Assembly (NCBI GenBank): GCA_001414345.1
Contig: LLCB01000101.1
Location: 62,001-126,000 of the forward strand
Origin: Hymenoscyphus infarciens
Lineage: Eukaryota; Ascomycota; Leotiomycetes; Helotiales; Helotiaceae
DNA: 64,000 bases
Direction of reading: 5' to 3'
Shown here one piece after another: positions 12,010 through 24,702 of this stretch. A program made the translations under genes and the position numbers. Numbering within the stretch: the stretch's first letter is position 1; each line of letters starts with the position of its first letter. The notes below the pieces were generated by a model. The model was not told where the DNA came from, did not search any database, and was given only the letters and a program-made list of their open reading frames with translations.

Positions 12010-13550
12010 TCTTCTTTTCTGTTGAGAGGAGGAATATGGTGTTATGGGTGGTTTTTTGTGTTTGATACCCAGTCACTTTCGATGTTTTTCTCTCTCTCCT
12101 GTTTTGCTTTCTGGACTTGGTAGGCCATTCATCAATCGAACAGGACAGGGTCCGAACCCTTGAGGATGAGGAGAGGGATGTAGAAGGGATGTAGAGAGGA
12201 TGAGGAAAGGAATGTAGAGAGGATTTGTCAAGTACGAATATCTGGAAATTGGAAACTCGAGGGTGTACCTACAATCGAAACCTTACTCCTGCTTTGGGAA
12301 CTCTTCGATTCCCCTTCCTTGACACCTCCTACCAGGCTACAGCACAAAGGATGTCGAGGTTGGGAAGACGCGCACACGGATACCTCCACAACTCGATACA
12401 TTTCCATTTCGACCTGTCGCAGGTGAAATCGCAACAATCGAGAAATACATGTTGGTTTATAAGATTCCAGGTTGATTCTGGGTTTTGATGAGGGAGATGT
12501 TTGATGCGGGGACTCCTAGTTCACTGCTGTGGGCAAGTGGGGGATGTGAGGATGCAGGTGAGCGAGATTGCTGAAAATGGAAGGGGGACTAAATACACGC
12601 CCGTGCTGTGTTAAAATGGCACCTGACGGGAGCAGTGTGCTCCGAAACCTGGTGAACCTGAGGTAACGAGGTAAGCTGGAGGTGATGATGGTTGCAAAGA
12701 TTTTAACGTGTATCGTGCCACTATGGTTAGAGGGAGGAACAACCCTCAATGCACACGCTATACCGCTGTCGTGTGGCATTTCCGGAGTGGAGGGTGGAGG
12801 GTGGAGGGTGGAAGGTGAAGAAATAGCCCAGCTTACTCACTGCTCGATGGCTCACTCGCCAAAGTACAGCTTATCTTACCCAATAAAGCGTAGCCATAAA
12901 GGGGGGCTGAATATCAAGCAATCTAACTTCTTTGAGCACCTTCTCATGTGACATGCCGAGCGGAAGATTCCGACCCATACTGGTTTCGTTTTTAGTCCAT
13001 GGGAGAGTAAAACGATGTGCAATAAAATATGCACCCAAGTCCAAGAGAGGGAAGAGAGGGGGGGTGGCGGTACAGGTGTGGCTGGGAATGGCTGCTGGCA
13101 CACCTGCAAAATCAATCCAGCTTCCCGGTCCGGCCCACTCGTCACTTCCCCATCGCGTCTCACTACAATACCTTACCTAGGCAAGTGCTTGACGCGTCGG
13201 CCTTGAATTGAATTCTCCAAGGCTTCGAGTCGATTCTCCCTCTCCAAGTCCAAGACATATTCACTCCTGAATATTCTTCCACCAGAGTTACTTGGATTTC
13301 TATTCCCATCCACATCCACATCCACATCCCTCCCTTCACTAATTGTTTCCCCCAAGAAATTAGGTTATGAAACACCAAACCAACCTCTACCCCAAGGCCC
13401 ATCCTACACCACCTCCTGTACGAAATCTTGTCTGAAACCCTTCACGAACCTTACGAAATACGAAATACGAAATACGAAATACGAAAAACGAAAAACGAAA
13501 AACGAAAAACCAAAAACGAAGGGAAAAAAAACACTTCGATATTCTCAAGC
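12010..13550. other. Intergenic region with low-complexity repeats
   Basis: There is no supported gene. It contains purine-rich GGATGTAGAGAGGAT-type repeats near 12160-12225, GGTGGAGGGT repeats near 12790-12820, a (CCACAT)n run near 13309-13330, and the ACGAAA repeat leader described separately. It probably holds the promoter of the zinc-finger gene. Confidence 0.5.
13452..13520 (+). repeat. TACGAAA / AACGAAA tandem repeat in the leader of the zinc-finger gene
   Basis: Four TACGAAA units pass directly into about five AACGAAA-like units. The array lies 30-100 bases upstream of the chosen ATG at 13551 and is in frame with an upstream ATG at 13428, so it could encode a Lys/Arg/Glu-rich N-terminal extension or form part of the 5' leader. 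Confidence 0.85.
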
Positions 13551-14760
13551 ATGACCACCCTCACCCTAGGCCTCGAGGCTAGCAGATTTAGATTTGCGAA
13601 CCCGGGCTTTCAATACGTTCCCCGACCCGGAGACTGGCAATGCCAATCGTGCAACTTCTCCAACTTCGCAAGTCGAACATCCTGTTACCGATGCTTCGAA
13701 GCAAAACCCGACATGAACCTAAATGATACCTATAGACACCACACAGGGCAAGAGAATCTGCGGCCGGGAAACCACGCAGAGGCTGCGGACCCCGCTTGGT
13801 ACCAGAAACCACCTGCCTACCCACACACGGCTTCCTACCTGACGACGCCCATACAATGTCCTACCCCGCCCTTGCCATATCCAGAAAGGGCTGATGAGGT
13901 TGGAAAGACGAGTTTTGTGGCAGATCAGCTGGATGTGGAGAGGTATGGTGGTCTGGCTACGAGTCGTTGGGCTCCCCGGAATTATAGGCATGGAAACAAT
14001 GGAAGAGGGGCCTCGCATGTTTGGACAAGGGTACGGCAGGAATACAAGACAGGATATCACTTCATGGCACAAGTTCAACTGCTAACCTCTGTTCTAGACA
14101 GTTCAAGTCGATCGATCAACCCCCCGCAGCATCCTCGAGTCGAGCAACGAAGTCCATCCTCCCCCGAACCACCCGGACCTCGGTCTCCCCTACGAAGTCC
14201 AACACTACATCCTCACAATGATGCAAAGAATCCTTGAAGAAGGTTGTTATGATTTTGCTACCCATTGGATCCCCCTAGTCCTCCGCAACAGAAACTTGAC
14301 ATGCTCGGAGGCGGTCGAATTGTCGGAATGGAGAAAGTTGCTATCAGAACACGCACCCGCTCGCGGGCTCCATCCCCCTCCAAATACGAGTTTGGAAAGA
14401 ATCCTAGGAAATGCTGTAAGAATAAGAAATGCAGCTGTCCATCGACACTTGTGCGACAATGGCGAAATCCGAAGGATGGCGTCCCAGGCTCAAGATCTCA
14501 TGGCAACTTTTGCCGATGTTACGAGACAGCACAAGTTTATGTATCTGCGAGTGGAGTTAGATGAGTGGGATCGACTGAGTGTGATGGATTTGGAGGGGGC
14601 AAAGGAGAGATTGAAGTGGGTGTTGCAACAAATTAGTGAACGGCCTGTTAGTGATATGGATTGGACGCCGAATGATGTATCGTTGGAAGAGGTAGGTCAT
14701 GGTACAATCCCGGAGAGCGAGGGAAACAGCTCTGCTAGTGATGAAATGGACCTTGATTAG
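13551..14760 (+). CDS. RanBP2-type zinc-finger protein, fungal hypothetical
   Basis: Two exons, 13551-14030 and 14098-14760 (intron 67 nt, branch site TGCTAAC), give 380 aa. A RanBP2-type zinc finger is clear: W29, C31, C34, C45 and C48 in WQCQSC...SCYRC (Cys spacing 2-10-2, preceded by W-x). Such fingers bind single-stranded RNA or ubiquitin. The middle is Pro/Ser/Arg-rich and probably disordered. The second exon encodes a helical region (YEVQHYILTMMQRILEEG ... RIRNAAVHRH) and an acidic C-terminus ending DEMDLD. An in-frame ATG at 13428 would add 41 residues, mostly encoded by the upstream tandem repeat; I prefer 13551. RNA binding is inferred, and the exact role is unknown. Confidence 0.75.
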
Positions 14761-16778
14761 TTCTGTCCTTGGTACATACATTTGCATTACTTTTCATTCT
14801 TGTATTATTATTTCGGTGGTGGTACCGTTGATTATACGTTAAGGGGTGTAGTTTCTTAGACGAAAAGAGTCGTTGCATATATGGTCCTTGAGCCGTCGAA
14901 TCCAGTGAGTTCATTCTGATCATGACACAGCTGATGTTAACCTTGTGCAGATTTAGAGATCCTACGCCAGCCTCCACATTGCCTGCCTAATTACCTCTAG
15001 AATATCACTATGTGGGGTCATTCTTTCCCTCTACCAAACTCCTCTCCGGTCAAACTCTCAAACTCATCCTCTCTCCCGGCACGGTAGATGTTTATCCGTA
15101 CTCTCCCGCTTTCATTTTCCTTCTCCCGGATTCTCTGTTGGAAAATCAAGGATAAACAATTATCCATATTCATCCGCTTTTAATCCCCACATTCCTTTCT
15201 TTCCACTGTGCCGGCGAAGGATATTCTTCGCGGAGGCCTGGTTCCCAGCTTGAGGATCTAGAGAGGCGTGGTGGCTTTGAGATTGGTCGGAGTTGAGTGC
15301 TTGTATTCTTCTAATGTATTTTTATTCTATTTTTGTTAGTTGATATCTTGCCTCTCGATTTCATCCCTCTCCTATTCAAAACCTCATACCCTCGGAAGTT
15401 TATCCGAGGTGTCCTCCAAACAGCAATATACTATGGATATTCGACACCCCTTGATTTGTATCGACTACATCTGTGCACGAGCTGTCAGTGTTTTGGGTTT
15501 CCCCGCCTAATCTGTTATCCTATCCTTCCTTGACGATCCTTCTCCTTCCTGCCTCTATTTTGAGGCTATCCCGCCTGATCCTATCCTAATATATCACTTC
15601 TCCTAGCCACTCCGATCCTATTCCGAAATTTGTTCCGCCTATCCTTTCCTATCCGAGGTATCGGGGTGGCCTTTCCCAGCCTACAGGGGAGGCTAGGCAG
15701 GGTATATGCCAGCCTCAAATATACTATCCCCCCCCCTGAATAAAATGTAGAGTGCACAGACATTTAGTATGGCACAGCGGCCGTGCGCTTACATTTTATT
15801 TAGGGGGGGGGATAGTATTATTTGTGGTGTTGTTGGTGGATTTGGTGCCACCTAAGAAAAGCATGTAATATTAGTCTCTAATCGGTACCTAAAAACAGGG
15901 GTTTTACTATAGTAAATCAAGTACCTGGTGGGGCACTTAATTTAGTGCCGTTTACTCCCGTAAGCCCTCGTATTTGAGCCTCAACCAGTTCCTGATATAA
16001 TAGAGGCAACTCAGTGCCTCCGAGCGTGGATTATTATGGACCGAAAGTTGTAAGGGAAGTGGAGATTTGATGATATTATTGTTTTTGATGCTTCTTGAAT
16101 TAGTCTATAATATTAGTACTTTTTATTGCTTTTTGCTTGTTTTAATGTTTTTTACTTATATACTTCCTATCCTGTCCTATCCTCCCTGGCACCTCTCCTT
16201 GCCTAGCCCCCTCTTTTAGTCTTCCTTGCCTCTCCTATCCAAATTTAGCATCTCTCCTGCCTAATTCAGCCTAGCCTGTAAGTGAAATTAGCCTATCCTC
16301 TCCTTTCCTGATAGAGAGGGGTAGCCTATCCTCTCCGGAGTGCTAGGCTGACCAAGGCGGGGAAAGCCAAAACACTGCGAGCTGTTCTGCCTTGTCTAAT
16401 ATATCACCTCCATTTCAAACATCCACTCAAACCCCTTCCCCAGATCTTGGCTCTACTGGGTCCAAGAAATCTGGGGTAGCCTTTCCCCACACGAACAAAA
16501 TACCCCAAATACCCCACAAGAAGCAGGGAAATACAACATTGGATGTCGATCGTCACATGGTAGGTATTCCAAGACGGGTAATGATGGGTAATGATGGGTT
16601 CTTAATATGAATACTGGTTGGCTTCAACTACTGATATTGCCGTGCGGGATCTTAAATCGTTGGACGTTGGGGTGGTGTTATATTGGGTCTCTTCCTCTTT
16701 CTTAATTTTTCAAGTTTGGGTTTTTGTAGTCGGTATTTTTTCAGTATTCTCTTGTTTCAAGATAACGAATTTCCCACC
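14761..16778. other. Intergenic region, pyrimidine-rich repeats, one large hairpin
   Basis: There is no supported gene over about 2 kb. CCTATCCT-type repeats occur at roughly 15520-15660 and 16165-16340. TAATATATCAC occurs directly repeated near 15587 and 16396. The hairpin at 15721-15819 is listed separately. The last few hundred bases presumably carry the GH30 promoter. Confidence 0.5.
15721..15819. repeat. 99-bp near-perfect inverted repeat
   Basis: The left arm 15721-15749 (ATACTATC-C9-TGAATAAAATGTA) and right arm 15790-15819 (TACATTTTATTTA-G10-ATAGTAT) pair almost perfectly around a 40-bp centre. It could be a MITE, the fused ends of a DNA transposon, or a simple palindrome. Confidence 0.8.
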
Positions 16779-18683
<1,905 letters not shown>

Positions 18684-19859
18684 GCGGTTTTCAAAAGACA
18701 GAGGACAGTGTTCGGAGGGGTTGTTTATAAGTTAGAGGCAGTCATGTAAAAAATCTACTTGGAATATTCCTCTTGGGAAGTTTTGCTAGAAGTGACTTGC
18801 AAAGTGCTCTGCGGCTGACTGCCTACGGTTGCTGTACCTAAGTAGCTTGCGACTGGCTAGAATTTCCACTATTGCTAGGTAACGTACCAAGAGTAAAACA
18901 CATTGTTCCAGCTTTTTCTAGGTAGCATAGTAACAGTGAGAGAATTTGTAAAGACATAACACGCCGCAGAACTAATCTATCTTACGTTGATCGTTCGACT
19001 GCCAAATCAATCTCTTGGTTGCTTGACAGGAACTCCTTAGAGTCTGGTTTTAAGTACAGAGTTTACTAGTGAAGTACTTTTCTTATTTTTCTTTGAAGAA
19101 GGCAAATTCGACGAGGAGGGAATAATCGGTAATACGTCGAAATCCTTCACTCAAATTCTAGCAATGAAAGTTGAAGAGAACTCGAAAATAGATGTATTCT
19201 ATATTCTGACTTCTTTTGATATATTACCTACTCAGTAGGCTATAAATTACAACCTTGGATTCCTTGTACAGCCTGTCTTTGACGAGGAAAATTAATCACC
19301 TATAGCATAGTTGTTTTTACGGAATTGAATTGGATGTCCTTTTTTCTCAGACTTTCCCTAATTCTTACCGAATGCTCTATGGCTGATGTGAAGTACCGAG
19401 CTCTCGCGTCTCTTCTTTACACATCAACCTAGCAAAAGAGTTTTCGTTTTCTAGATGTGAAATATCAAGCATCAAATGAGACCTTGCAAATTTTCATTTC
19501 CTCTGTCACAAAACTCGACCTTTGAACGTCTTCCTGTGTTGTTTTACTTTCCGATAGTTCAATCATTACCATTTCTCGTAGTGTTGAATGAGTACCCGCA
19601 ATCAAATTACCAAACAGTTCTCGGCAATACAAGCTTGGGGTGCTGTCATGTGACACCGCCCCTTTCCCCTCCTCATTTTCTCTCCAGTATGTTGAGAGTT
19701 TTTGTTTATTGATATACGATCAATTAAAGGAACAACATATCATCAAACACCGGTAAACCAAAGTCGCAGAAACATTAAGTAAATCCCCCCAAATCACCAC
19801 CGTTTCTTCTCCACTCTTGGCAGACCCGCAAGACAGGCCAAAAAAATTTGGAAGCAAAA
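18684..19859. other. Intergenic region, nothing recognisable
   Basis: About 1.2 kb of A+T-leaning sequence after the GH30 gene, containing only short ORFs. No motif, repeat or RNA gene was seen before the 5S rRNA gene. Confidence 0.5.
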
Positions 19860-19978
19860 ACATACAACAGCAGGTATTCGCTGGTGGTCACCCACCCAAC
19901 TACTAATCTGCCGATCTGAGGCTTGTGTATGGCAGAGCGGACGGGATGCCCAATGCTCCTCAGTCTATGGTCGTATGT
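19860..19978 (-). rRNA. 5S ribosomal RNA
   Basis: Read on the minus strand, 119 nt begin ACATACGACCATAG and end GTTGTATGT, and these ends pair as helix I. The conserved core ATCCCGTCCGCTC and the downstream GTAGTTGGGTGGGTGACCACC are present, matching fungal 5S rRNAs including the internal C-box. A short T run follows the 3' end (complement of 19851-19859), suitable as an RNA polymerase III terminator. It is a single dispersed copy, as is usual in filamentous ascomycetes. No disruptive change is seen, so I call it a gene and not a pseudogene. Confidence 0.93.
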
Positions 19979-20186
19979 GACCGCTTTGTGATTAAACTGC
20001 TACCTCTTTAAGAGGGTGTGGTGGGGTGGGTGTGGGTATTTTGAGAATGAGGACAATCGAGAAATAGCTGAAGGGACGGTGAGTTGACATAGGGGAAAAG
20101 AAATATCTTCCCAATTATTTCCATCCGTCGATGAATTTCCGGAGTTCTATTTTTACATAACTGCTCGCAATTCCCACTCTTTTTTT

Positions 20187-21935
20187 CTACTTCAACATTA
20201 CCCTCCCAGCAAATCTCCTCTTCAGTTTCCCATTGTCCACAACCTGAAGCTCAACAGTCTCAGCTAAAACATTTTCAGAACTCTCTCCCTTTTCAGACTC
20301 AATTTCGGCCTCATTTCCACCCCAGTCACGCTTCAACTCTGCTCGGATGTCATCCCCCTTGGGACCTTGAACAAGACCTCCAGCCAGCATGGACCCCAGA
20401 GCTAGAAGTATTGCCCACCGACTCTTAAGAATGTCCCCTTCAGCTATAGATTCTGCTCCACGAAGACTAAAGTCCGCAAGTGTCTCGTTTACTGCAAAGC
20501 TAGACTTGCTTGAAACAACCGACATTCTTTTCGCGTTCATAGCCATCATTGTTGCTCCGGTGAGTAATTGTCCTAATGAGAAAACGTTTGGTCGTAATAG
20601 GAGTCGTATCGTTGCATTTACACCGAGTGAAAATGCAACTGCTTCCTCAACACTCAAACATCCGCTTCCCCAAAACGCCAGAAGTGAAAATGCCACAACA
20701 CCGTTCAAAAAGGATGAGAGAATCTGAGTTGGAAATTCTCCAAATCTCTCCCCTTCACAACAGCCAGCAAAGTAACACCCAATTCTACCAAGACTTTCGC
20801 CCATAGGAAACGCAACACAGAAAGCATAGAAGAGCCGAGTTCGATCAATGAGAGGCGAAATCGCAATGCTCAAAATAGCTGCAAAGAAGGAACCTTGTAT
20901 CCAAAGACTACTCCTCGTAAGAAACTTGGTGCTGAACAGAGCTGGAAGCCCATGTCGAATTTGCGGTGGCGCCCGAGCACCAATATACGCAGCAGCGCCA
21001 GTAATCAATAATTGTAGTCCCAAATTCGAAATCTCATCCGGTGTTGGTAAGGTTTTTCCACTTCGGACATACACAAATGCCGACACGCTTGCAGTGAGGA
21101 ACGAAGCAATCGCGAAGAAGATCCCATAGACGGATATATCGAACCGTTGTCCGACACGGATGTATGCAGGCTTCCTCGGTTCGAGCTGGAAAAGTTTCAA
21201 TCTTTTCGAGGCGGCGAGAATGATGTTAACAATAAATCGGAAGTAAATAAGTAAACAAATAGCGTCTATCCAAAGCATTGGAGTCGATGGTGACTGGGTA
21301 GCAACGAATCTTGCTGAATACAGTATGGGCGGTAATCGGAGGAAGACGAGTAAAATTGTATTAATGACTTGAGTTCGGTAAGCGAGTGATGATTTCGCGG
21401 TTCGGAAATCATGGATCGTCAAAAGACATGATAAATCCGAGAAGAATTCCGTGAAAAGAGAGGTGTAGAAGGCGTAAATTAGTCGTAGTGGGTGTTTCGT
21501 TTGGATGTGGTAAATGAGGTATCCGATGGAGGAAACGTGGTGTGCGATGTAGATATTTGCGTGATCAAGTCTATTTATTTCGGAGGCCCACAATACCCCT
21601 CTTGAGGCGATGCAAACCTCGCCGGCTTTTGATAAGTTGGGATTTCCTAATGTATCATCTGATGGATTGGGTTCGTGTAATGCTTTGTAGCAGAATGGTG
21701 TTGAGAATATGGTGATGAGGATTCCCATGACGAAAGCGAAATATTGGATATCCTTTCTCTCTTTGTAAAGTTTAGCATAAAACCGGGGATAGAAATGAAT
21801 AAAGAGTAGTTTTATAACTCGTTCGATGATAAAATATGCTGCCAAGTACAGCAGCATCGATGGGAAGCTCAAGTAATCCCCGAGCTCAAGTGATATAGTA
21901 CTTGCCATCTTCGTTTCTTCTTGAAAAGATTTCAT
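20187..21935 (-). CDS. Polytopic membrane protein: TLC domain fused to prolipoprotein diacylglyceryl transferase (Lgt)-like domain
   Basis: A single exon of 582 aa; a second ATG at codon 10 (21908) is an alternative start. Residues about 25-245 form a multi-span region like the TRAM-LAG1-CLN8 (TLC) domain, with H132-H133 in IYIAHHVSSIGYLIYH. Residues about 255-465 resemble bacterial Lgt: ISVYGIFFAIA (like the YGLLYALG segment), an IGAR loop (318-321), D364 before the signature, GRIGCYFAGCCEGE at 383-396 (the Lgt GRIG signature with Cys where Asn is usual), FPTQ at 401-404 and Arg at 444/448 near the expected second essential Arg. Bacterial Lgt moves diacylglycerol from phosphatidylglycerol to a lipobox Cys; fungi have no such lipoproteins, so the substrate is unknown. 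The C-terminal ~70 residues are charged and probably cytosolic. Homology is by motif reading; function is not established. Confidence 0.72.
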   Translation of the reverse strand: MKSFQEETKMASTISLELGDYLSFPSMLLYLAAYFIIERVIKLLFIHFYPRFYAKLYKERKDIQYFAFVMGILITIFSTPFCYKALHEPNPSDDTLGNPNLSKAGEVCIASRGVLWASEINRLDHANIYIAHHVSSIGYLIYHIQTKHPLRLIYAFYTSLFTEFFSDLSCLLTIHDFRTAKSSLAYRTQVINTILLVFLRLPPILYSARFVATQSPSTPMLWIDAICLLIYFRFIVNIILAASKRLKLFQLEPRKPAYIRVGQRFDISVYGIFFAIASFLTASVSAFVYVRSGKTLPTPDEISNLGLQLLITGAAAYIGARAPPQIRHGLPALFSTKFLTRSSLWIQGSFFAAILSIAISPLIDRTRLFYAFCVAFPMGESLGRIGCYFAGCCEGERFGEFPTQILSSFLNGVVAFSLLAFWGSGCLSVEEAVAFSLGVNATIRLLLRPNVFSLGQLLTGATMMAMNAKRMSVVSSKSSFAVNETLADFSLRGAESIAEGDILKSRWAILLALGSMLAGGLVQGPKGDDIRAELKRDWGGNEAEIESEKGESSENVLAETVELQVVDNGKLKRRFAGRVMLK

Positions 21936-22403
21936 GTTTAAGCTTGATAATAGAGGATATCAAGGAGTCTAAATGCCATCACGACTGAAAGACTTGGTTA
22001 TATACTCGAAATTATGTTCTTAAAACAGATTCTGTAAGAGCTAGAGCTACGCCTTTCAACCTTTCCATTTGTAGATAGCAAAACGCGGATTAAGGTTCCC
22101 GTTACGACCCCCGTTACATGAGTGCCTATTGGCATCTCACATCAGACCGGGTAATCGATTGAGGCTGACGGAAGCTTATTTTGGGGTTTACCAGTTGTCA
22201 TACCTCGAATCATCGTGAGATTGTGCGATTGCGTATGCGTTGGGATATCCGAGAACTATAATATACCAAATATCAAGGGCCTAAAAAAATATAGTCAGCC
22301 AGCCATGTGGGTCCCTTTACCTTCACGCCCGTTGGCACCTGTTTGTGTAACACCAGCCACCTAGATATGCTGTAACGATAATTCAAAACCCCGCTTCTCA
22401 CCC
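21936..22403. other. Spacer upstream of the TLC-Lgt gene
   Basis: It holds the presumed promoter of the minus-strand TLC-Lgt gene. I see no repeat or RNA gene. Confidence 0.45.
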
Positions 22404-22946
22404 CTAAAACATTTCGCACTTCGTAATTCTTGACTCTGCTACGGAAAAGGGTATATCGTGAGCCTTATTGTATCTGCACCTCTCGCAAAACGCGTCGAGG
22501 CGGTGCAGATTTGATAACGCGTCGCGAATCGCGATAATTTCTACACCTCGATAGTTATCTTTCAAGAAGATCCTCGCTTCACCACCTATTGATTTTTGTC
22601 CCGTCAGACGGGAAAATGTTGCAACGCAGTCTGGAAAGGGCTGATAGGACGATTTTCGCATCCCAAAGACAAAAAATGCATCCAAGACTTTCTTTCGCAA
22701 CTCACTCTGCTTGAGGGCAGGTTCGTTCACTTCTTGATGATCGTTGATTCGTTGACTAACTTTGTATTCTTGCAGAATTTCAGAAAGCACGTCTCCAAGA
22801 TCTTTATTGAACTTGACTCCAATACTGAAATCATCCGGAACGTGGTAACATCGGAATATCAAAGTGTTTGTATCGTGCATGGTGTTTTCGGCACAAGCAG
22901 TAACAGCACACGTCGCCATCCGTTTGGGCTCCGATATCTGCTGCAA
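22404..22946 (-). CDS. Hypothetical protein, 180 aa, unrecognised
   Basis: An uninterrupted minus-strand ORF with a protein-like amphipathic pattern (for example DVLSEILQEYKVSQRIND and CVATFSRLTGQKSIGGEARI), four Cys in the C-terminal half including a CERCRYNK stretch, and no signal peptide or membrane segment. A 51-nt in-frame segment starting GTTAGT and ending CTCAAG (codons of VSQRINDHQEVNEPALK) could be an optional intron. The overlapping plus-strand ORF (22596-23033) has no protein-like features. I recognise no family, and it may be non-coding. Confidence 0.4.
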   Translation of the reverse strand: MQQISEPKRMATCAVTACAENTMHDTNTLIFRCYHVPDDFSIGVKFNKDLGDVLSEILQEYKVSQRINDHQEVNEPALKQSELRKKVLDAFFVFGMRKSSYQPFPDCVATFSRLTGQKSIGGEARIFLKDNYRGVEIIAIRDALSNLHRLDAFCERCRYNKAHDIPFSVAESRITKCEMF

Positions 22947-23240
22947 AACAGCGAGGCGGGGTTAATTTGCTGGGCGGATCCCTCTCTCTGCTGGCCGAGT
23001 ACACATTACCGCCCAGTCTTCACATTTTTCTGAGGAAAAAGATACAATTCAGAGGGGCGGTCAATTGGGATATTAAATTTCATGGAAGAACCGTGAGTTG
23101 ACATTCTTCAGGGTTGAAGTGATCATCTGGCTCACATATTGTTACCCTTACTGATTGTTTTGAAATCGGTTACCAACGTCACCCAGTCAATAATCGTCAG
23201 AGAACACAGAATAAACGAGAAGGAGTTTGCAGCAGATCGG

Positions 23241-23279
23241 AATTCTCTTTTTCAATTCTCTTTTTCAATTCTCTTTTTC
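23241..23279. repeat. AATTCTCTTTTTC x3 tandem repeat
   Basis: Three perfect, contiguous 13-bp units. Confidence 0.95.
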
Positions 23280-23459
23280 GAATGGGGATCTAGTCGCACC
23301 TTCAGTTTAGATCACTCGCTCGGAGTGGAGTGTAGTGTCCAGCCCAGCTTCTCTGCCCTGTATGACACCGTGCTGTGGTGGCTGTATGGCAGCACCCGGC
23401 CACTCAGACTCTCATCCGAGTATTGGGGAATGACCTTGCCGCCAAATCGGTTTATAGGG

Positions 23460-23738
23460 CTTTGGCTAAATCCCCTGACCCTTTTGACTAAATCGCACGA
23501 CTCTAACCCGATTAGGCACTCTTATCAGGCTTATATAACACTAATTCTCTATTCTACGGGATAGTGACCTTGTTTTCGAGGTTAGGGTTAGTGGCTAGAG
23601 GTTAGGGTTAGTTAGGGTTAGGGATTAGGGATAGTGATATATGATTCTGCACTTTAGTAGTGTTCGGGACCGGAAAACGTCCTAATTTGGTTAGATCAGG
23701 CGATTTAGTCAAAATGGTCAGGGGATTTAGCAAAACTC
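23460..23738. mobile_element. Non-autonomous TIR element (MITE-like), possibly hAT type
   Basis: Left (about 23465-23508) and right (about 23689-23731) ends are inverted repeats: GCTAAATCCCCTGACC is perfectly inverted, followed by TTTTGACTAAATCG also inverted, and a weaker CTAACC match. The element is flanked by the identical 10-nt direct repeat GTTTATAGGG (23450-23459 and 23739-23748), which fits an 8-bp hAT-like target duplication. It is too short to encode a transposase. The interior contains the telomere-like units listed next. Confidence 0.7.
23582..23630 (+). repeat. Interstitial telomere-like TTAGGG repeats
   Basis: Five complete TTAGGG units (starting 23582, 23602, 23612, 23618 and 23625), separated by short degenerate pieces such as TTAG. 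TTAGGG is the usual telomere unit of filamentous ascomycetes. Confidence 0.85.
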
Positions 23739-24702
23739 GTTTATAGGGACATTGGATTTGGTCAAGGTCTTAGAACACGTGCAGCTCAGGGGTTATCACG
23801 TGCGATATCACATGCTGTATCGCTCCAGCGGAGCCCTGGAGACTCCAGATTCTCTCCAATCTCCAGACTGTTACCGCTGCCACAGCAAGGAATAATTATT
23901 TTCTCCAGAAATTGATTGAATGGGGTGCTTCCATGCTTCCATGCACTCCATGCATTTGACACCGGCGCTTCTTTTGGAGAATCGTGGATCCGTGGGATGA
24001 AAAACCCGGAGTGAAACCAATTTCACGGCCGTTCTGCGGAGCGTCTGTCAACTCCACAAACTCCACATTTCATTACCCGAGTCACTCTCACAAATCTTTA
24101 CGAGGGAACTTGAGGTGGAGCATTTTTCAAGACGAAGCATCGTGAGTTTTAAATCGAGGCGCATTACAGTTTACAACACCACAACGGGGAGTCATCGCCA
24201 TCAGATGTTTCTTTGGACGCCACCTGCACCGCTACTTTATCACCTGATTCTTGCCCGGACTATTTAGAATGGGAAACGGTTTTCAACAATCTAGATCAAC
24301 TTCTAGATCAACTGAATCTACGCAGCTTAGCTGAATCAGCTGAATCATGAGCTTCTGGATTCTCGTCCACTTATGACTAAATCCAATTCGGATCTAAACC
24401 GGGAGATTTGTCCACTCCACTCTGCTTCCACCACCAAGAGGCCCATGGGGACTCCTCACTCCAGTCTCCAGGGGGGATTGAATTGGCATTCGCGGAGTCC
24501 GGAGAGGACCCATACAGTATTAGATATTACTCGTAATTGGGTTTTTCGAGTGGAGCATGATAGAGGTGATTGACACTGATTTGTCGAATTTGAGCTTTTG
24601 TTGTTCAGTCTGTTCTCAACCAGTGAACTTGAGATTCTTCTAACCACAGAAAGCGTTCGTCAGCGAGCCATCCATCACCCGAATAGGAAATATCAAAACT
24701 AG

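Noticed and set aside
22596..23033. Plus-strand ORF of 145 aa
   Set aside because: It overlaps the more protein-like minus-strand ORF and has no domain features.
23139..23564. Plus-strand ORF of 141 aa
   Set aside because: It runs through a tandem repeat and into the TIR element, so it is chance open frame.
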